Source: Desulfosarcina sp.
Lineage (GTDB): Bacteria; Desulfobacterota; Desulfobacteria; Desulfobacterales; JAFDCJ01
Length of the DNA: 45,950 nt
Direction: 5' to 3'
Assembly: GCA_029288035.1 (NCBI GenBank)
Contig: JARFPZ010000527.1
Location: forward strand, 1-45,950
The translations under genes and the position numbers were made by a program. Of the stretch, positions 17,351 to 28,058 are shown piece by piece (position 1 is the stretch's first letter; every line of letters begins with the position of its first letter). The notes under the pieces are model-generated. The model had not been told where the DNA came from, searched no databases, and saw only the letters and a list, made by a program, of their open reading frames with translations.

Positions 17351-19436
17351 CTTTTTTTTCCTCTTCTAGAACGGCTTTGTGGCTCAGTCGGATTTTTCCA
17401 TCCCGGCTGATTTCAAGCACCTTGACTTTGATCGTGTCCCCTTCTTTGACGATGTCGGACACCTTGGTTACCCGGTGGTGGGCCAATTGAGATATATGCA
17501 CCAGACCGTCGGTACCGGGCATTATCTGGACAAAAGCCCCGAAATCCATGATTTTAACAACTGTACCCTCGTAGGTCGCACCAACTTCCGGCTCCTTGGT
17601 AAGGTCTTCAATCATTTTAATGGCGGCATCACCTTCCTCTTTTGAGATGGCGGCGACTTTAACCACACCGGAATCTTCAATCGCGATATTGGTGTTGGTT
17701 TCACTCTGGATGCCTCGAATTATTTTGCCGCCGGGGCCAATGACTTCGCGGATTTTGTCGGGATGGATCTGGATGGTAGTGATGGTCGGCGCATAGGGAG
17801 AAATTTCCTGACGGGGTTCGCTTAACGCTTCGGCCATTTTTTTGAGAATATGCAACCGTCCGTCCTTAGCCTGGGCCAGGGCCTTTCCCATGATGTCCTT
17901 GGAAAGCTCAAGGATTTTAATATCCATTTGCAGGGCCGTAATACCTTCCGCAGTGCCGGCCACCTTGAAGTCCATGTCTCCGGTGTGATCCTCATCTCCC
18001 AAAATATCGGAAAGGACCGCAATCTGATCACCCTCCTTGACAAGTCCCATGGCAATGCCGGCCACCGGGGCCTTGATGGGAACACCGCCGTCCATTAAAG
18101 CCAGGCAACATGAGCATACCGTTGCCATGGAGGAAGATCCGTTGGATTCAAAGACCTCGGATACCAGTCGAACCGTATAATCAAAATTTTCTTTATCAGG
18201 CAGAATTTTTTCGATGGCCCGGGTGGACAATCCGCCGTGACCGATGTCTCGGCGACTGGGACCTCCAATGCGTTTGACTTCGCCGACGGAATAGGGGGGG
18301 AAGTTATAGTGCAGCATAAAGGGCCGTAATTCTTCACCGCCAAGGGTTTCGACGCGCTGTTCATCCTGGCCGGAGCCCAGGGTTAATACGCCGAGGACCT
18401 GGGTTTCTCCCCGGGTAAAAAGGGCACTGCCGTGGGGACGCGGCAGGATGCCGGTTTCACAACTAATTGGCCGAATTTCGTCGAATTGTCGACCATCGAT
18501 TCGGCGGCCTTCTTTCAATATGAGATCCCGGCTGATTTTCTTTTGTAGATCGTTCAGAATGTCGTAAACTTCATCTTCTCGATCGGCATAGGCTTCACCT
18601 AAGTTTTCAAACTGCTGCGCTTTAAGCTCGCGCAAAGCCGCATAGCGTTTCATCTTCTCAGGGATTGCAATCGTGTCGCGGAGGCTAGCAGAGGCCTGGG
18701 TTTCCAGCAGACCGGCCAGATTTTCATCTTTTGCCGGCGGAGAATAGGGCCGTTTGGCTGCACCGTGGGTTTCCTGCAGTTGGATTTGTATATCGATGAG
18801 GGGCTGCATGGCCTCATGGGCGAAAAATATGGCCTCCAGCATGTCCGCTTCGCTGATCAGGTCTCCGCCGCCTTCGACCATGACGACACCGGTCTTGGAG
18901 CCTGCCACGATGATATTGAGATCGCTTTCTTCCCAATCCGGGATGCCGGGATTTATTATCAGCCGGCCGTTTAAACGTCCGACCCGCACACTTGCAATGG
19001 GGCCGGCAAAAGGGATGTCCGAAATTGTAAGAGCCGCCGAAGCCCCTAGCATCGCCAGTGTATCCGGATCATTTTCCTGATCCATGGACAGCACGGTCGC
19101 AATTACTTGGGTTTCGCAACTGTATTTTTTAGGAAACAGGGGGCGAATGGGCCTGTCGATCAAACGGGCTGTCAGTGTTTCTTTTTCAGAGGGCCGGCCG
19201 ATTTCACGACGAAAATAATTACCGGGTATCCGGCCGGCGGCATAGATCTTTTCCTGATATTCAACAGAAAGCGGCAAAAAACTCGATGGTCTTTCTTTAT
19301 GGGCGGATACGGTCGTGACAAGTACAATAGTATCGCCGTAACGGACCACAACCGACCCGGATGCCTGTTTGGCAACTTTGCCGGTCTGAATGCTGATTGT
19401 TTTTCCGCCGACTTCTGCTTTAAGCGTAGTTTCCAT
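17337..19436 (-). CDS. pnp: polyribonucleotide nucleotidyltransferase
   Basis: Full-length PNPase with KH and S1 domains ([47 protein letters not shown]). Confidence 0.98.
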   Translation of the reverse strand: METTLKAEVGGKTISIQTGKVAKQASGSVVVRYGDTIVLVTTVSAHKERPSSFLPLSVEYQEKIYAAGRIPGNYFRREIGRPSEKETLTARLIDRPIRPLFPKKYSCETQVIATVLSMDQENDPDTLAMLGASAALTISDIPFAGPIASVRVGRLNGRLIINPGIPDWEESDLNIIVAGSKTGVVMVEGGGDLISEADMLEAIFFAHEAMQPLIDIQIQLQETHGAAKRPYSPPAKDENLAGLLETQASASLRDTIAIPEKMKRYAALRELKAQQFENLGEAYADREDEVYDILNDLQKKISRDLILKEGRRIDGRQFDEIRPISCETGILPRPHGSALFTRGETQVLGVLTLGSGQDEQRVETLGGEELRPFMLHYNFPPYSVGEVKRIGGPSRRDIGHGGLSTRAIEKILPDKENFDYTVRLVSEVFESNGSSSMATVCSCCLALMDGGVPIKAPVAGIAMGLVKEGDQIAVLSDILGDEDHTGDMDFKVAGTAEGITALQMDIKILELSKDIMGKALAQAKDGRLHILKKMAEALSEPRQEISPYAPTITTIQIHPDKIREVIGPGGKIIRGIQSETNTNIAIEDSGVVKVAAISKEEGDAAIKMIEDLTKEPEVGATYEGTVVKIMDFGAFVQIMPGTDGLVHISQLAHHRVTKVSDIVKEGDTIKVKVLEISRDGKIRLSHKAVLEEEKKGDRR

Positions 19437-19643
19437 GTTTATCTCCTGGATGTATGCGACGCTGAATTTTTACCTGCTCGATGTTATCAAAAATTTTCAA
19501 ACGAATACCGTCAGCACGTCGCCTGCTGCCGGAGCGCTCGCGGTCTTTCTAATACCGAAATCACTGAAATAACATTTCAGGAACCACCAAGTCCAAAAGC
19601 ACGCTAGAGTGAGTCGGTATTCAGATTGGCAGCAACCGGCTGC

Positions 19644-19913
19644 TTACCTTTTTAAGCCCAGCGTTTCAATGATGGTACGGTAACGATTTACGTCTTTGAA
19701 CTTCACGTAATTAAGAAGCCGGCGGCGTCTGCCGACCAGCATCAGCAGTCCTCTGCGGGAATGATGATCCTTTTTGTGAATCTTTAAGTGTTCGGTGAGA
19801 TAGGAAATTCGGTGAGTCAAAAGTCCAACCTGAACCTCCGGAGATCCGGTATCGGACTCATGCAATTTGAATTTCTCGATCAGTTTTTTCTTATCGCTGG
19901 TTGTGAAAGCCAC
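19644..19913 (-). CDS. rpsO: 30S ribosomal protein S15
   Basis: [54 protein letters not shown]. Confidence 0.98.
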   Translation of the reverse strand: MAFTTSDKKKLIEKFKLHESDTGSPEVQVGLLTHRISYLTEHLKIHKKDHHSRRGLLMLVGRRRRLLNYVKFKDVNRYRTIIETLGLKR

Positions 19914-20015
19914 TTTCTTTTCTGCCTCCTCTGTTAATTAGTATCTAAATTCGCTTGGTTGAATAGGTTATTGGTTGAATGGTTGACTATTCAAATTATC
20001 GTCATAGTTACAAAA

Positions 20016-20050
20016 TGAGACGATTGCTGAAACATGAAGTGTCCAATTAT
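20016..20050 (+). repeat. dispersed intergenic repeat copy B (copy A at 10954-10988)
   Basis: TGAGACGATTGCTGAAACATGAAGTGTCCAATTAT versus TGATACGATAGTTGAAACATCAAGTGACCAATTAT. Confidence 0.6.
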
Positions 20051-20057
20051 TTCCGGT

Positions 20058-21003
20058 CTAACCGATTTGGCGTTTGTACTGTTTGGGAAACACACAGTGG
20101 TACGCCAAACGGTGACCGGGTTTTTTATGCTTCAATATTGCAATAAGATCTCCTTCCCAGTCAACTACTTTTATTTCGGAACCGGCATCATGGGCTCCGA
20201 CAATGCTGTTTGATCCGATCAGATCTCCGCTTGAAATCATTTTACCTTGCTGTATTTTTTCAGCCAACCGCACGCCAGCACGAAGTTGCGGCATGTCCGG
20301 CAAAGCGTCTGCCATAGGAATGATATGTGCCGACAGCTTAGTGCTGTCTTTCAATTTTTCAAGTTCGGTCAGCGATATTGCCTGCCTCAGGGTAAATCCA
20401 CTGCTTTCAAGCCGCTTTAAGGCGGTGAGATGCCCACCGCAACCCAGGGATTTTCCGATGTCGGCACTCAATGTACGGATATAGGTTCCAGCCGAACAGG
20501 TCACCTCAAAACGAATGAGTGGAAGTGAAATTTCCCGTATGGTGATGTTGTCAATTCGGACACACCTAGGTGGCTTTTGAATTGGTGTGCCGCGGCGCGC
20601 CAGCTTGTAAAGCGGAATACCTTTGTGCTTCAATGCTGAATAAACCGGTGGTAGCTGCTTAATGGACCCTTCAAACTTTCTGAAAACATTTTGTATGGTT
20701 TGCGGTGAGAAATCAACCGGTTTGCCGGTCGAAACAGATGTTCCGGTTAAATCTTGGGTGTCCGTTTCTTCTCCTAATTTGAGCACACCGGCATATTTTT
20801 TTTTGCCGTGTAGTAAAAATCCTGCAAGCCGGGTCGCCTGATTTAAGCAGCAAATCAGCACTCCTTCGGCAAAGGGGTCCAGCGTACCGGCGTGTCCTAC
20901 TTTTTTGGCCTTGAGCGTTTTTTTAACAAATCTTACAACACCGGCGGATGAGATATTGCCGGGTTTATCAATAACGATAATTCCGTTAATCGGTATTTCC
21001 CAT
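20058..21003 (-). CDS. truB: tRNA pseudouridine(55) synthase; start region appears frame-disrupted (see findings)
   Basis: In-frame upstream sequence gives INGIIVIDKPGNISSAGVVRFVKKTLKAKKVGHAGTLDPFAEGVLICCLNQATRLAGFLL; the ORF track starts too late, at GTG 20861. Confidence 0.88.
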
Positions 21004-21974
21004 CACAAATCATTGGACAGCGTAATAATTTCGGATTTCAGTTTTGCCATGGACATTTCAACCTGAAATCCCGCTGCATTGGAATGCCCGCCACCCCCAA
21101 AAGCGCCGGCGATGGCCGCCACATCGACCGTTCCATCGGAACGTAGGCTTACATGAAAATTTCGTAACTTGTCTGAATTCGTGCCACCGTTTTTTTGTTC
21201 TTGGATCAGGGCGGCCACTTTGACGTCTTCGATTCGTCTGGCATAATTGATGATGCCGTCGACATCTTCCGGCTGGGTTCCGGTTTCTTCAAACATGGCA
21301 TTGGTAAGCGTCATAACCGATAATTTACCGTTATCGGAAATCTCTATAGAATCCAATGCCAGGTTTAACAGTTTTATACGTCCCAGGGAGTAAGTCCCAA
21401 ATACGTGTTGGGCAACATTATAAGGCTTGACTCCGTTTTGAACCATCTCCTGGCTGATGGCAAAGGCTGCCTGGTTGGTGTTTGAAAACCGAAACGATCC
21501 CGTGTCGGTCAAGATGCCGGTGTATATTGACGTTGCAATTGCTTTGTTTATGGGAGCGTTTAAAGCTTTTATCAAGCGGTAGACGATTTCCGCGGTGGAA
21601 CTGGCATCCGGGTCGATGAGCTGAATGTGGCCAAAGCGGTTATTTGTGATGTGGTGATCGATATTGATGATGACCGGGATTTGACTGACGACCGAGTAAG
21701 CTTCGCCAACCCGTGACACATGGCCGCAATCCAGAATGAGCGCCGCATCATAGGTCGCTGCTTTTTCAGTATGCCTGACGATACGCTCCACTGCGGGCAG
21801 AAATCGGTAGACGGCCGGAATGGGGCTGGCGTTGTATAGGGTAACCTTTTTATTCAGTTTGTCCAAGGCCAACCCCATGGCCAGCAACGAACTGATTGCA
21901 TCCCCATCCGGATCGCAGTGGGAGGCCAGTAAAAGATGTTGCGCTTTTTTAATTTGAGTGATTATTTCGTCCAT
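21003..21974 (-). CDS. nrnA: DHH/DHHA1 phosphoesterase (NrnA-like oligoribonuclease/pAp phosphatase)
   Basis: HCDPDGDAISS, LDCGH, NIDHHITN, GGGGHSNAAGF. Confidence 0.88.
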   Translation of the reverse strand: MDEIITQIKKAQHLLLASHCDPDGDAISSLLAMGLALDKLNKKVTLYNASPIPAVYRFLPAVERIVRHTEKAATYDAALILDCGHVSRVGEAYSVVSQIPVIINIDHHITNNRFGHIQLIDPDASSTAEIVYRLIKALNAPINKAIATSIYTGILTDTGSFRFSNTNQAAFAISQEMVQNGVKPYNVAQHVFGTYSLGRIKLLNLALDSIEISDNGKLSVMTLTNAMFEETGTQPEDVDGIINYARRIEDVKVAALIQEQKNGGTNSDKLRNFHVSLRSDGTVDVAAIAGAFGGGGHSNAAGFQVEMSMAKLKSEIITLSNDL

Positions 21975-22320
21975 TTTCCGTCTTTATTTTCTTCAGCAAT
22001 TCGTCAATATGAGATCCGTAGTCTAAAGAGTCGTCATAAAAAAAAATCAGATCCGGCATATAGCGCAGACTGAGTTTGGGTGCAAGACTTCTTTTAATGA
22101 AACCGCGCGCGCTTTCAAAACCTCTGGCAGTGGCTTCCACCTTAGCGCTGCCACCGTGAATTGAAAAATAAATACGGGCCAGTTTCAAATCCCGCGACAT
22201 TTTTACATTTGTGATCGTTGCCATTTGCAAACGGGGATCGTGGATGTCCTTTTTTAACAACTCCGACAAGACTTCCTGAATTAAACCGCTGACCCTGTCT
22301 GCCCGGGAAAAGGATATCAT
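21949..22320 (-). CDS. rbfA: 30S ribosome-binding factor A
   Basis: RADRVSGLIQEVLSELLKKDIHDPRL...MPDLIFFYDDSLDYGSHIDELL. Confidence 0.95.
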   Translation of the reverse strand: MISFSRADRVSGLIQEVLSELLKKDIHDPRLQMATITNVKMSRDLKLARIYFSIHGGSAKVEATARGFESARGFIKRSLAPKLSLRYMPDLIFFYDDSLDYGSHIDELLKKIKTENGRNNHSN

Positions 22321-22604
22321 AAATGAATTATTTCCATTTCGGTATCGACTATTTCCGCCAGCCCCATATCTTCGGCCAGATTGAAAAGTTTGTCGATTTT
22401 AGAGTTAATCAGCCCCGCATCATTCCCGACCAGTGAAAAGCCGATTTCCGCTTTTTGGTAGATATCGTTTGATCCCACTTCGGACACCGATGCATTAAAA
22501 TTGTTACGCAAACGGTTGATCATGGATTTGACAACTTTGCGTTTGGCCTTCAAAGAGCGGCAATCATGCAGCCTCAAGGTGATAAGTCCGGTCCCGACAA
22601 CCAT
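22317..22604 (-). CDS. DUF503 (YlxP-like) protein
   Basis: LRLHDCRSLKAKRKVVKSMINRLRNNFNASVSEVG; located between infB and rbfA. Confidence 0.92.
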   Translation of the reverse strand: MVVGTGLITLRLHDCRSLKAKRKVVKSMINRLRNNFNASVSEVGSNDIYQKAEIGFSLVGNDAGLINSKIDKLFNLAEDMGLAEIVDTEMEIIHL

Positions 22605-22609
22605 ATTCG

Positions 22610-25327
22610 TTATTCAATCGCCGGCTTAATTTCTTCCAGGTAATAGCACTCCAGGACATCGCCGACTTTGATATCATTGAAATGTTCAATCCCGATCCCG
22701 CATTCGTAACCGGCTTGGACTTCTTTGACGTCGTCTTTAAACCGCCGCAGGGAAGAATTTTTGCCTTCATACAATACAACGCCATCTCTGACAACACGGA
22801 TCTTCTGCCCACGTTCAAATTTGCCATCGTTCACATGACAACCAGCGATGGTACCGACTTTGGGTATCTGAAATAGCTCGCGTACATCCGCTGAGCCCAA
22901 AATGTGTTCTTTATAGGTGGAATCCATCAGACCCACCATGGCGCCTTTGACATCTTTGATGACGTCATAAATGACACTGTAAAAGCGCATATCGACATTT
23001 TCTTCGGCGGCGATCGCCTGAACCTTTGTTGTCGGCCGCACATTAAAACCAAAGATGATTGCATTGGACACTGCCGCCAGGGGAATGTCCGATTCGGTAA
23101 CGGTTCCGGTAGCGGAATGCACGACATTAACTTTTACTTCTTCATTGGAAAGCTTCGTTAACGCCTCGGTGAGGGCTTCAATCGAGCCGTGAACATCCGC
23201 TTTGATAATAAGGTTTAAATCTTTAACATCGCCCTGCTGCATCTGTTCAAAAAGATTTTCCAGGCTAACTCTATTGGATTGGGCCAATTCTTTGGATCGC
23301 TGCCGTTGAACGCGATGCATACTGACCTGTCTGGCAATCTTTTCATCGTCGAGGGCAATCATCTCATCACCGGCCACAGGCACTCCGGACAAGCCCAGGA
23401 TTTCAACCGGTATGGAAGGACCGGCTGATTCCACCTGAACCCCCTTGTCGTCCAGCAAGGCGCGGATTTTACCGAAGTGAATACCGCATACCACCGCATC
23501 GCCATTTCGCAAAGTTCCGTCCTGTACGAGAACAGTGGCCACCGGTCCCCGGCCGGTATCTATCTTGGCTTCAACTACGTGACCGTATGCCAGTTTGTCC
23601 GCATTTGCTTTTAGTTCCAGCACTTCAGATTGCAGTGATATCATTTCCAGCAATTCGTCGATGCCCTGTTCCTGCTTTGCGGAAACTTGGATAAAAATCG
23701 TATCACCGCCCCAATCTTCCGGGGTCAATCCATTCTCGGCCAGTTCTCGTTTAACCCGGTCAGGATCGGCATTGGCCTTGTCGATCTTGTTGATTGCAAC
23801 AATAATAGGAACATTCGCCGCCTTGGCATGGTTGATGGCTTCAATTGTCTGCGGCATGACACCGTCGTCGGCGGCGACCACCAAAATGACAATATCGGTG
23901 ACCTTGGCCCCCCGGGCCCGCATGGCGGTGAATGCCTCATGACCGGGCGTGTCAAGAAACGCTATTTGACCCTTATCGGTAACAACACGATAGGCGCCAA
24001 TGTGCTGGGTAATACCGCCGGCTTCCGTCTGGGTTACGTGGGTTTTTCGGATAACATCTAGCAGGGAGGTTTTGCCATGGTCGACGTGGCCCATAATGGT
24101 AACCACCGGTGGTCGTTCCTGTAAGTTTTCCGGGCCGTCGGTTTTCTGTTTAAGAATTTCTTCCTCTTCAAAGGTAGCGCGTTCTACTTCATAATCAAAT
24201 TCGGCGGCAACCAGGACCGCGGTGTCATAGTCGATGCTCTGATTGACAGTCGCCATAACCCCCATGCCCATGAGGGTTTTTATCATTTCGCCGGATTTAA
24301 TTCCCATTCTTTTAGCCAGCTCAGAGAGAATAATGGCATCATCAATTTTGATGCGCCGTTTGATGGCTTTGGCTGTTGTAATTTGAGTTTTTTGTCCGGT
24401 GGCAACCGCTTTGCCCTTGGCACCCTTGCGCGGTTTACGGGTTCGATAGCCACTATCGTATAGGGCTGCACCCTCGATGACCGATTTTTTACGAAATGAG
24501 ATTTTCTTTTTTAAGAATTTTTTGTTTCCCTCAATATCTTCGGCATGCTTCTGTTTAGATTTCTTTTTCTTGATTTCTTTGGCAAGTACTTCCTGCGGTG
24601 GAACGACCGGTTTGGCTGCCGGTGGTCGCGACGGCATCCGCCTAACTTTACCCTTGGGTTTTTCAAGCGCAGCGACTTTTTTCTCCGGTGTTTTTTCCAC
24701 CGGCTTTACAGGCAGCTGGATAATTTTGGCGGCGGATTCTTTTTTCGGTTTTTTAACAACTTTTTTAGGCTTCTTCTCCTTAAGGGTAACCGGTTTTTCC
24801 ACCTGGTCTACCGGAGCCTCCTGACTTTCCGGCGTTTCCGGCACCGGTTCCGCAACAAGCTCTTCTGTCGGCTCCCCTTCTGTCAGTTCTTCAGCAACTT
24901 TCTCATCAACCTTTTCCAACAGCTCAGAAGGTTTTTTATCAGTGGTCTCTATTTCTTCGACGGCTTCGGCTGGCATTTCAACGGTTTCGGCTGACGTTTG
25001 TTCCACAGGGGCCTCTTCACTCTCGACAACTTCTGCAGCGGTCTCCTGTTCGGCAGCTACTTCGACGTTATCTGCTGTGGGTTCGGCCACGACTTCGAGC
25101 GGGACTTTTTTCCTGCGTCTGCGAATGACGGTCGGTTTTACACGGGTTTCTTCGATGGATACTTCTTTTTTCCCAAAAATCACAGTTTTCACCTTGGCAA
25201 CGGCTTCATCGTCCAGAGAACTCATATGACTCTTGACAGAGATATCTAGTTCATTCAGCTTACTCAGCAGAATTTGGTTTGTCAGGTTGAGGTCTCTTGC
25301 GAGTTCATATACCCTGGTCTTGGCCAT
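22610..25327 (-). CDS. infB: translation initiation factor IF-2
   Basis: [41 protein letters not shown]. Confidence 0.99.
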   Translation of the reverse strand: MAKTRVYELARDLNLTNQILLSKLNELDISVKSHMSSLDDEAVAKVKTVIFGKKEVSIEETRVKPTVIRRRRKKVPLEVVAEPTADNVEVAAEQETAAEVVESEEAPVEQTSAETVEMPAEAVEEIETTDKKPSELLEKVDEKVAEELTEGEPTEELVAEPVPETPESQEAPVDQVEKPVTLKEKKPKKVVKKPKKESAAKIIQLPVKPVEKTPEKKVAALEKPKGKVRRMPSRPPAAKPVVPPQEVLAKEIKKKKSKQKHAEDIEGNKKFLKKKISFRKKSVIEGAALYDSGYRTRKPRKGAKGKAVATGQKTQITTAKAIKRRIKIDDAIILSELAKRMGIKSGEMIKTLMGMGVMATVNQSIDYDTAVLVAAEFDYEVERATFEEEEILKQKTDGPENLQERPPVVTIMGHVDHGKTSLLDVIRKTHVTQTEAGGITQHIGAYRVVTDKGQIAFLDTPGHEAFTAMRARGAKVTDIVILVVAADDGVMPQTIEAINHAKAANVPIIVAINKIDKANADPDRVKRELAENGLTPEDWGGDTIFIQVSAKQEQGIDELLEMISLQSEVLELKANADKLAYGHVVEAKIDTGRGPVATVLVQDGTLRNGDAVVCGIHFGKIRALLDDKGVQVESAGPSIPVEILGLSGVPVAGDEMIALDDEKIARQVSMHRVQRQRSKELAQSNRVSLENLFEQMQQGDVKDLNLIIKADVHGSIEALTEALTKLSNEEVKVNVVHSATGTVTESDIPLAAVSNAIIFGFNVRPTTKVQAIAAEENVDMRFYSVIYDVIKDVKGAMVGLMDSTYKEHILGSADVRELFQIPKVGTIAGCHVNDGKFERGQKIRVVRDGVVLYEGKNSSLRRFKDDVKEVQAGYECGIGIEHFNDIKVGDVLECYYLEEIKPAIE

Positions 25328-25364
25328 TAGTTCCCCCTAAGGTTCCCTTATTTACCCTATCAAT

Positions 25365-26771
25365 CTATTTTTTATCCGATTCAGCCTCATCCGACGGCGG
25401 TTCGGATTGCGGCGAATCTTCTATATCGTTGTTGCCGTTTTCATCGGGTTGCGGAGTGACGCCTTCTTCACCGAGATCGTTATCGTTATTCGCCTCGGTT
25501 TCGACGGAGGTCTCATTGTCCGCTTCTGCTTCGGCCTGTGCGACCGCATTGCGTGCCGACTCGAGAAGTTTTTCTGCCTTATCTTCCCCGATACCTCGAA
25601 TTTGAATCAAATCTTCGATGGCTGCCTGGCTGATTTCTTCAGCCGAGTAAAAGCCGCTCTCATATAATGCATCGGCTAAACCGATGCCAACCCCCGGCAA
25701 CGCCACAAGTGAGTCATACCCGATCTGCATGGCCTGACTGTAGCGCGTTTCATTTTTAACATCCAGATGCCAGCCGGAAAGCTTGGATGCCAACCTAACG
25801 TTTTGGCCTTTTTTACCGATGGCGATGGATAAGTACTCGTCCGGGACGATAACTTCCATCGAACGATTGTCTTCGTCTATTATAACCCTTGAAATCTCAG
25901 CGGGGGCCAGTGCGTTGCATACAAATTTAGCCGGATCCAGATGCCATGGAATGATGTCGATTTTTTCGCCACGGAGTTCTTGCACGACGTTTTGCACCCG
26001 GCTGCCTTTCATACCCACGCAGGCACCGACAGGGTCTATGTCGGAATTATTCGAGGCCACCGCAATTTTTGCGCGCACACCGGGTTCACGAGAAGCGCCC
26101 ATGATGGTTACGATACCCTCACTTATTTCCGGCACTTCGGTCCGGAAAAGATCAATCAAAAAGTTTGGATGTGTCCTGGAAAGAACAATTTGAGGGCCAC
26201 GTGATTCCTGTAGCACATCCAGAATATAGGCGCGAATGCGATCTCCCCGACGATACGATTCCCTCGGCACCTGTTCGCGGGACGGAACGATCCCTTCAGT
26301 GTGCCCCAAGTTGACAATGATATCGCCCCGATCGATCCGTTGCACGATGCCGTTTAAAATTTCCCCTTTACGGTCAATGAAATTGGCATAGACAGCATCT
26401 TTTTCGGCATCCTTCATTTTTTGGATGATGACCTGTTTGGCCGACTGCGCGGCGATACGACCGAAAGTGGTGGCATCCATCTTGGTGCCGAGGCTGTCGC
26501 CGACCTCGCAATCGGGGTCCAGCTTGCGTCCTTCCTCAAGGCTGATCTGAACAGCAGGCTCACTGATCTCTTCGGTGACCTCCATAAACTGGAAGACCTC
26601 AATCTCACCGCTTTCATCATTGTATTGAACTTCGATATCCAGTTTGTTGCCAAACTTTTTTCTGGCGGCAGATCGCAAAGCTTCTTCCAGAGCCCTGATA
26701 AGGACTTCGCGGTCAATACCTATATCTCGGCTAACCTGTTCAACGACACGTTTTATGTCTGAGACAAACAT
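25365..26771 (-). CDS. nusA: transcription termination/antitermination factor NusA
   Basis: S1/KH architecture, [29 protein letters not shown]. Confidence 0.98.
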   Translation of the reverse strand: MFVSDIKRVVEQVSRDIGIDREVLIRALEEALRSAARKKFGNKLDIEVQYNDESGEIEVFQFMEVTEEISEPAVQISLEEGRKLDPDCEVGDSLGTKMDATTFGRIAAQSAKQVIIQKMKDAEKDAVYANFIDRKGEILNGIVQRIDRGDIIVNLGHTEGIVPSREQVPRESYRRGDRIRAYILDVLQESRGPQIVLSRTHPNFLIDLFRTEVPEISEGIVTIMGASREPGVRAKIAVASNNSDIDPVGACVGMKGSRVQNVVQELRGEKIDIIPWHLDPAKFVCNALAPAEISRVIIDEDNRSMEVIVPDEYLSIAIGKKGQNVRLASKLSGWHLDVKNETRYSQAMQIGYDSLVALPGVGIGLADALYESGFYSAEEISQAAIEDLIQIRGIGEDKAEKLLESARNAVAQAEAEADNETSVETEANNDNDLGEEGVTPQPDENGNNDIEDSPQSEPPSDEAESDKK

Positions 26772-26824
26772 CAGATTGCTCCATTCATATTTAGTTTTTC
26801 CACGGGATTTAATTTCTAACCGGT

Positions 26825-27373
26825 CTAACCTGCAAGTCGTGCCTTCAATATATCCTGATTTGGAATGGCAACAATTTGTTCGTCTAGCTGCAGATTCACC
26901 TGTCCGCTGGAAATCCCTAATAGGATGCCCTTAAAATTTTTTTGCCCGTTGATCGATCGAGTCGTTTTAATTTTTACCCGGTTTCCTTTATATTTATTAA
27001 AATCCTCTGTTGAAGCCAGCGGCCTTGAGGGTCCCGGAGAGGTAACTTCGAGATTGAACGGCCCGATATCTCCCAGGTTGACATCTATGATGTCCCCCAT
27101 TTGGCGGCTGACATTGACACAATCATCCAGGTTGATCCCTTCCGGCTTATCTATATACAGGCGCAGAATTCGACCTCCTGACTCGCGCTGATACTCAACG
27201 TGAATCAGCTCCAGACCTTCGGACTCACACACCGGCTTGGCCAGTGCTGAGACCTGGGCGGCAATTTTTTGTAGGTTGGCCGGTGAATGACGGCGGTCCA
27301 CCGGCCTGGACCTTTTCTTAAATTGATGCTTCTTTTTTTTCACCGTACTGCGAACGCCCTCTTTAAAACGCAA
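26825..27373 (-). CDS. rimP: ribosome maturation factor RimP (annotated TTG start overlaps a terminator hairpin; true start likely downstream)
   Basis: LELIHVEYQRESGGRILRLYIDKPEGINLDDCVNVSRQMGDIID. Confidence 0.93.
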   Translation of the reverse strand: MRFKEGVRSTVKKKKHQFKKRSRPVDRRHSPANLQKIAAQVSALAKPVCESEGLELIHVEYQRESGGRILRLYIDKPEGINLDDCVNVSRQMGDIIDVNLGDIGPFNLEVTSPGPSRPLASTEDFNKYKGNRVKIKTTRSINGQKNFKGILLGISSGQVNLQLDEQIVAIPNQDILKARLAG

Positions 27374-27393
27374 AAACGGGCTATCGCCCGTTT
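27370..27393 (-). terminator. putative intrinsic terminator between tRNA-Gly and rimP
   Basis: Minus strand AAACGGGC-GATA-GCCCGTTTTTG. Confidence 0.6.
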
Positions 27394-27537
27394 CCTCATG
27401 TTTCAGGTAGACCTTTATTGATGCACAGCGAGATAGTTTATCTGTTCATACCAATAACCATAAGGAAAAAGTTAAGTTCATCCCACAATACAATCCTACC
27501 ACCGCTGCCCATGCGTAAGGATAAGGCGAATTCTAAC

Positions 27538-27613
27538 TGGAGCGGGCAACGAGATTTGAACTCGCGACACCAAGCTTGGGAAGCTTGTACTCTACCAACT
27601 GAGCTATGCCCGC
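27538..27613 (-). tRNA. tRNA-Gly(CCC), CCA encoded
   Basis: GCGGGCATAGCTCAGTTGGTAGAGTACAAGCTTCCCAAGCTTGGTGTCGCGAGTTCAAATCTCGTTGCCCGCTCCA folds as a cloverleaf; anticodon loop TTCCCAA. Confidence 0.96.
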
Positions 27614-27678
27614 TCGTTTACCGCTTAAATTAGTATAATTAAGACAAATTTTCATGGTTGTCAATAATTTTCATCAAA

Positions 27679-28029
27679 CTAATTATTGTCGAGCATCTTC
27701 CTAATGCTTGACAGTTCCGTTCTCAGGTCCTCCAAGAACCGCCTGGTGGCTGGGGATTCAGCCTCGGCCTTAGCGTTTATAAATTTACGGGCGCCGTCAA
27801 TGGTAAATTTTTTTTCGTAAAGCAGATGCTTAATCTCAAGGATTATTTCAATATCTTTTTTTGTGTACGACCGTTGTCCCGATTCGGTACGCCGTGGCTT
27901 TATTCTTTTAAATTCAGTTTCCCAGAACCGTAACACGTGGCTCGGTAGCTCGGCGATTTTGCTGACCTCACCAATTTTAAAATAGAACTTATCAGGTATT
28001 TTTATTTGATAAGGTTTTTGATCTTGCAT
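27679..28029 (-). CDS. MerR-family transcriptional regulator
   Basis: FKIGEVSKIAELPSHVLRFWETEFKRIKPRRTESGQRSYTKKDIEII. Confidence 0.93.
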   Translation of the reverse strand: MQDQKPYQIKIPDKFYFKIGEVSKIAELPSHVLRFWETEFKRIKPRRTESGQRSYTKKDIEIILEIKHLLYEKKFTIDGARKFINAKAEAESPATRRFLEDLRTELSSIRKMLDNN

Positions 28030-28058
28030 TGTGAACCCATGGACCTGCGCTGAGCGGG

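Noticed and set aside
20058-20861. Accepting the ORF-track start of truB at 20861
   Set aside because: It would remove the conserved GTLDP catalytic motif, which is encoded in frame upstream.
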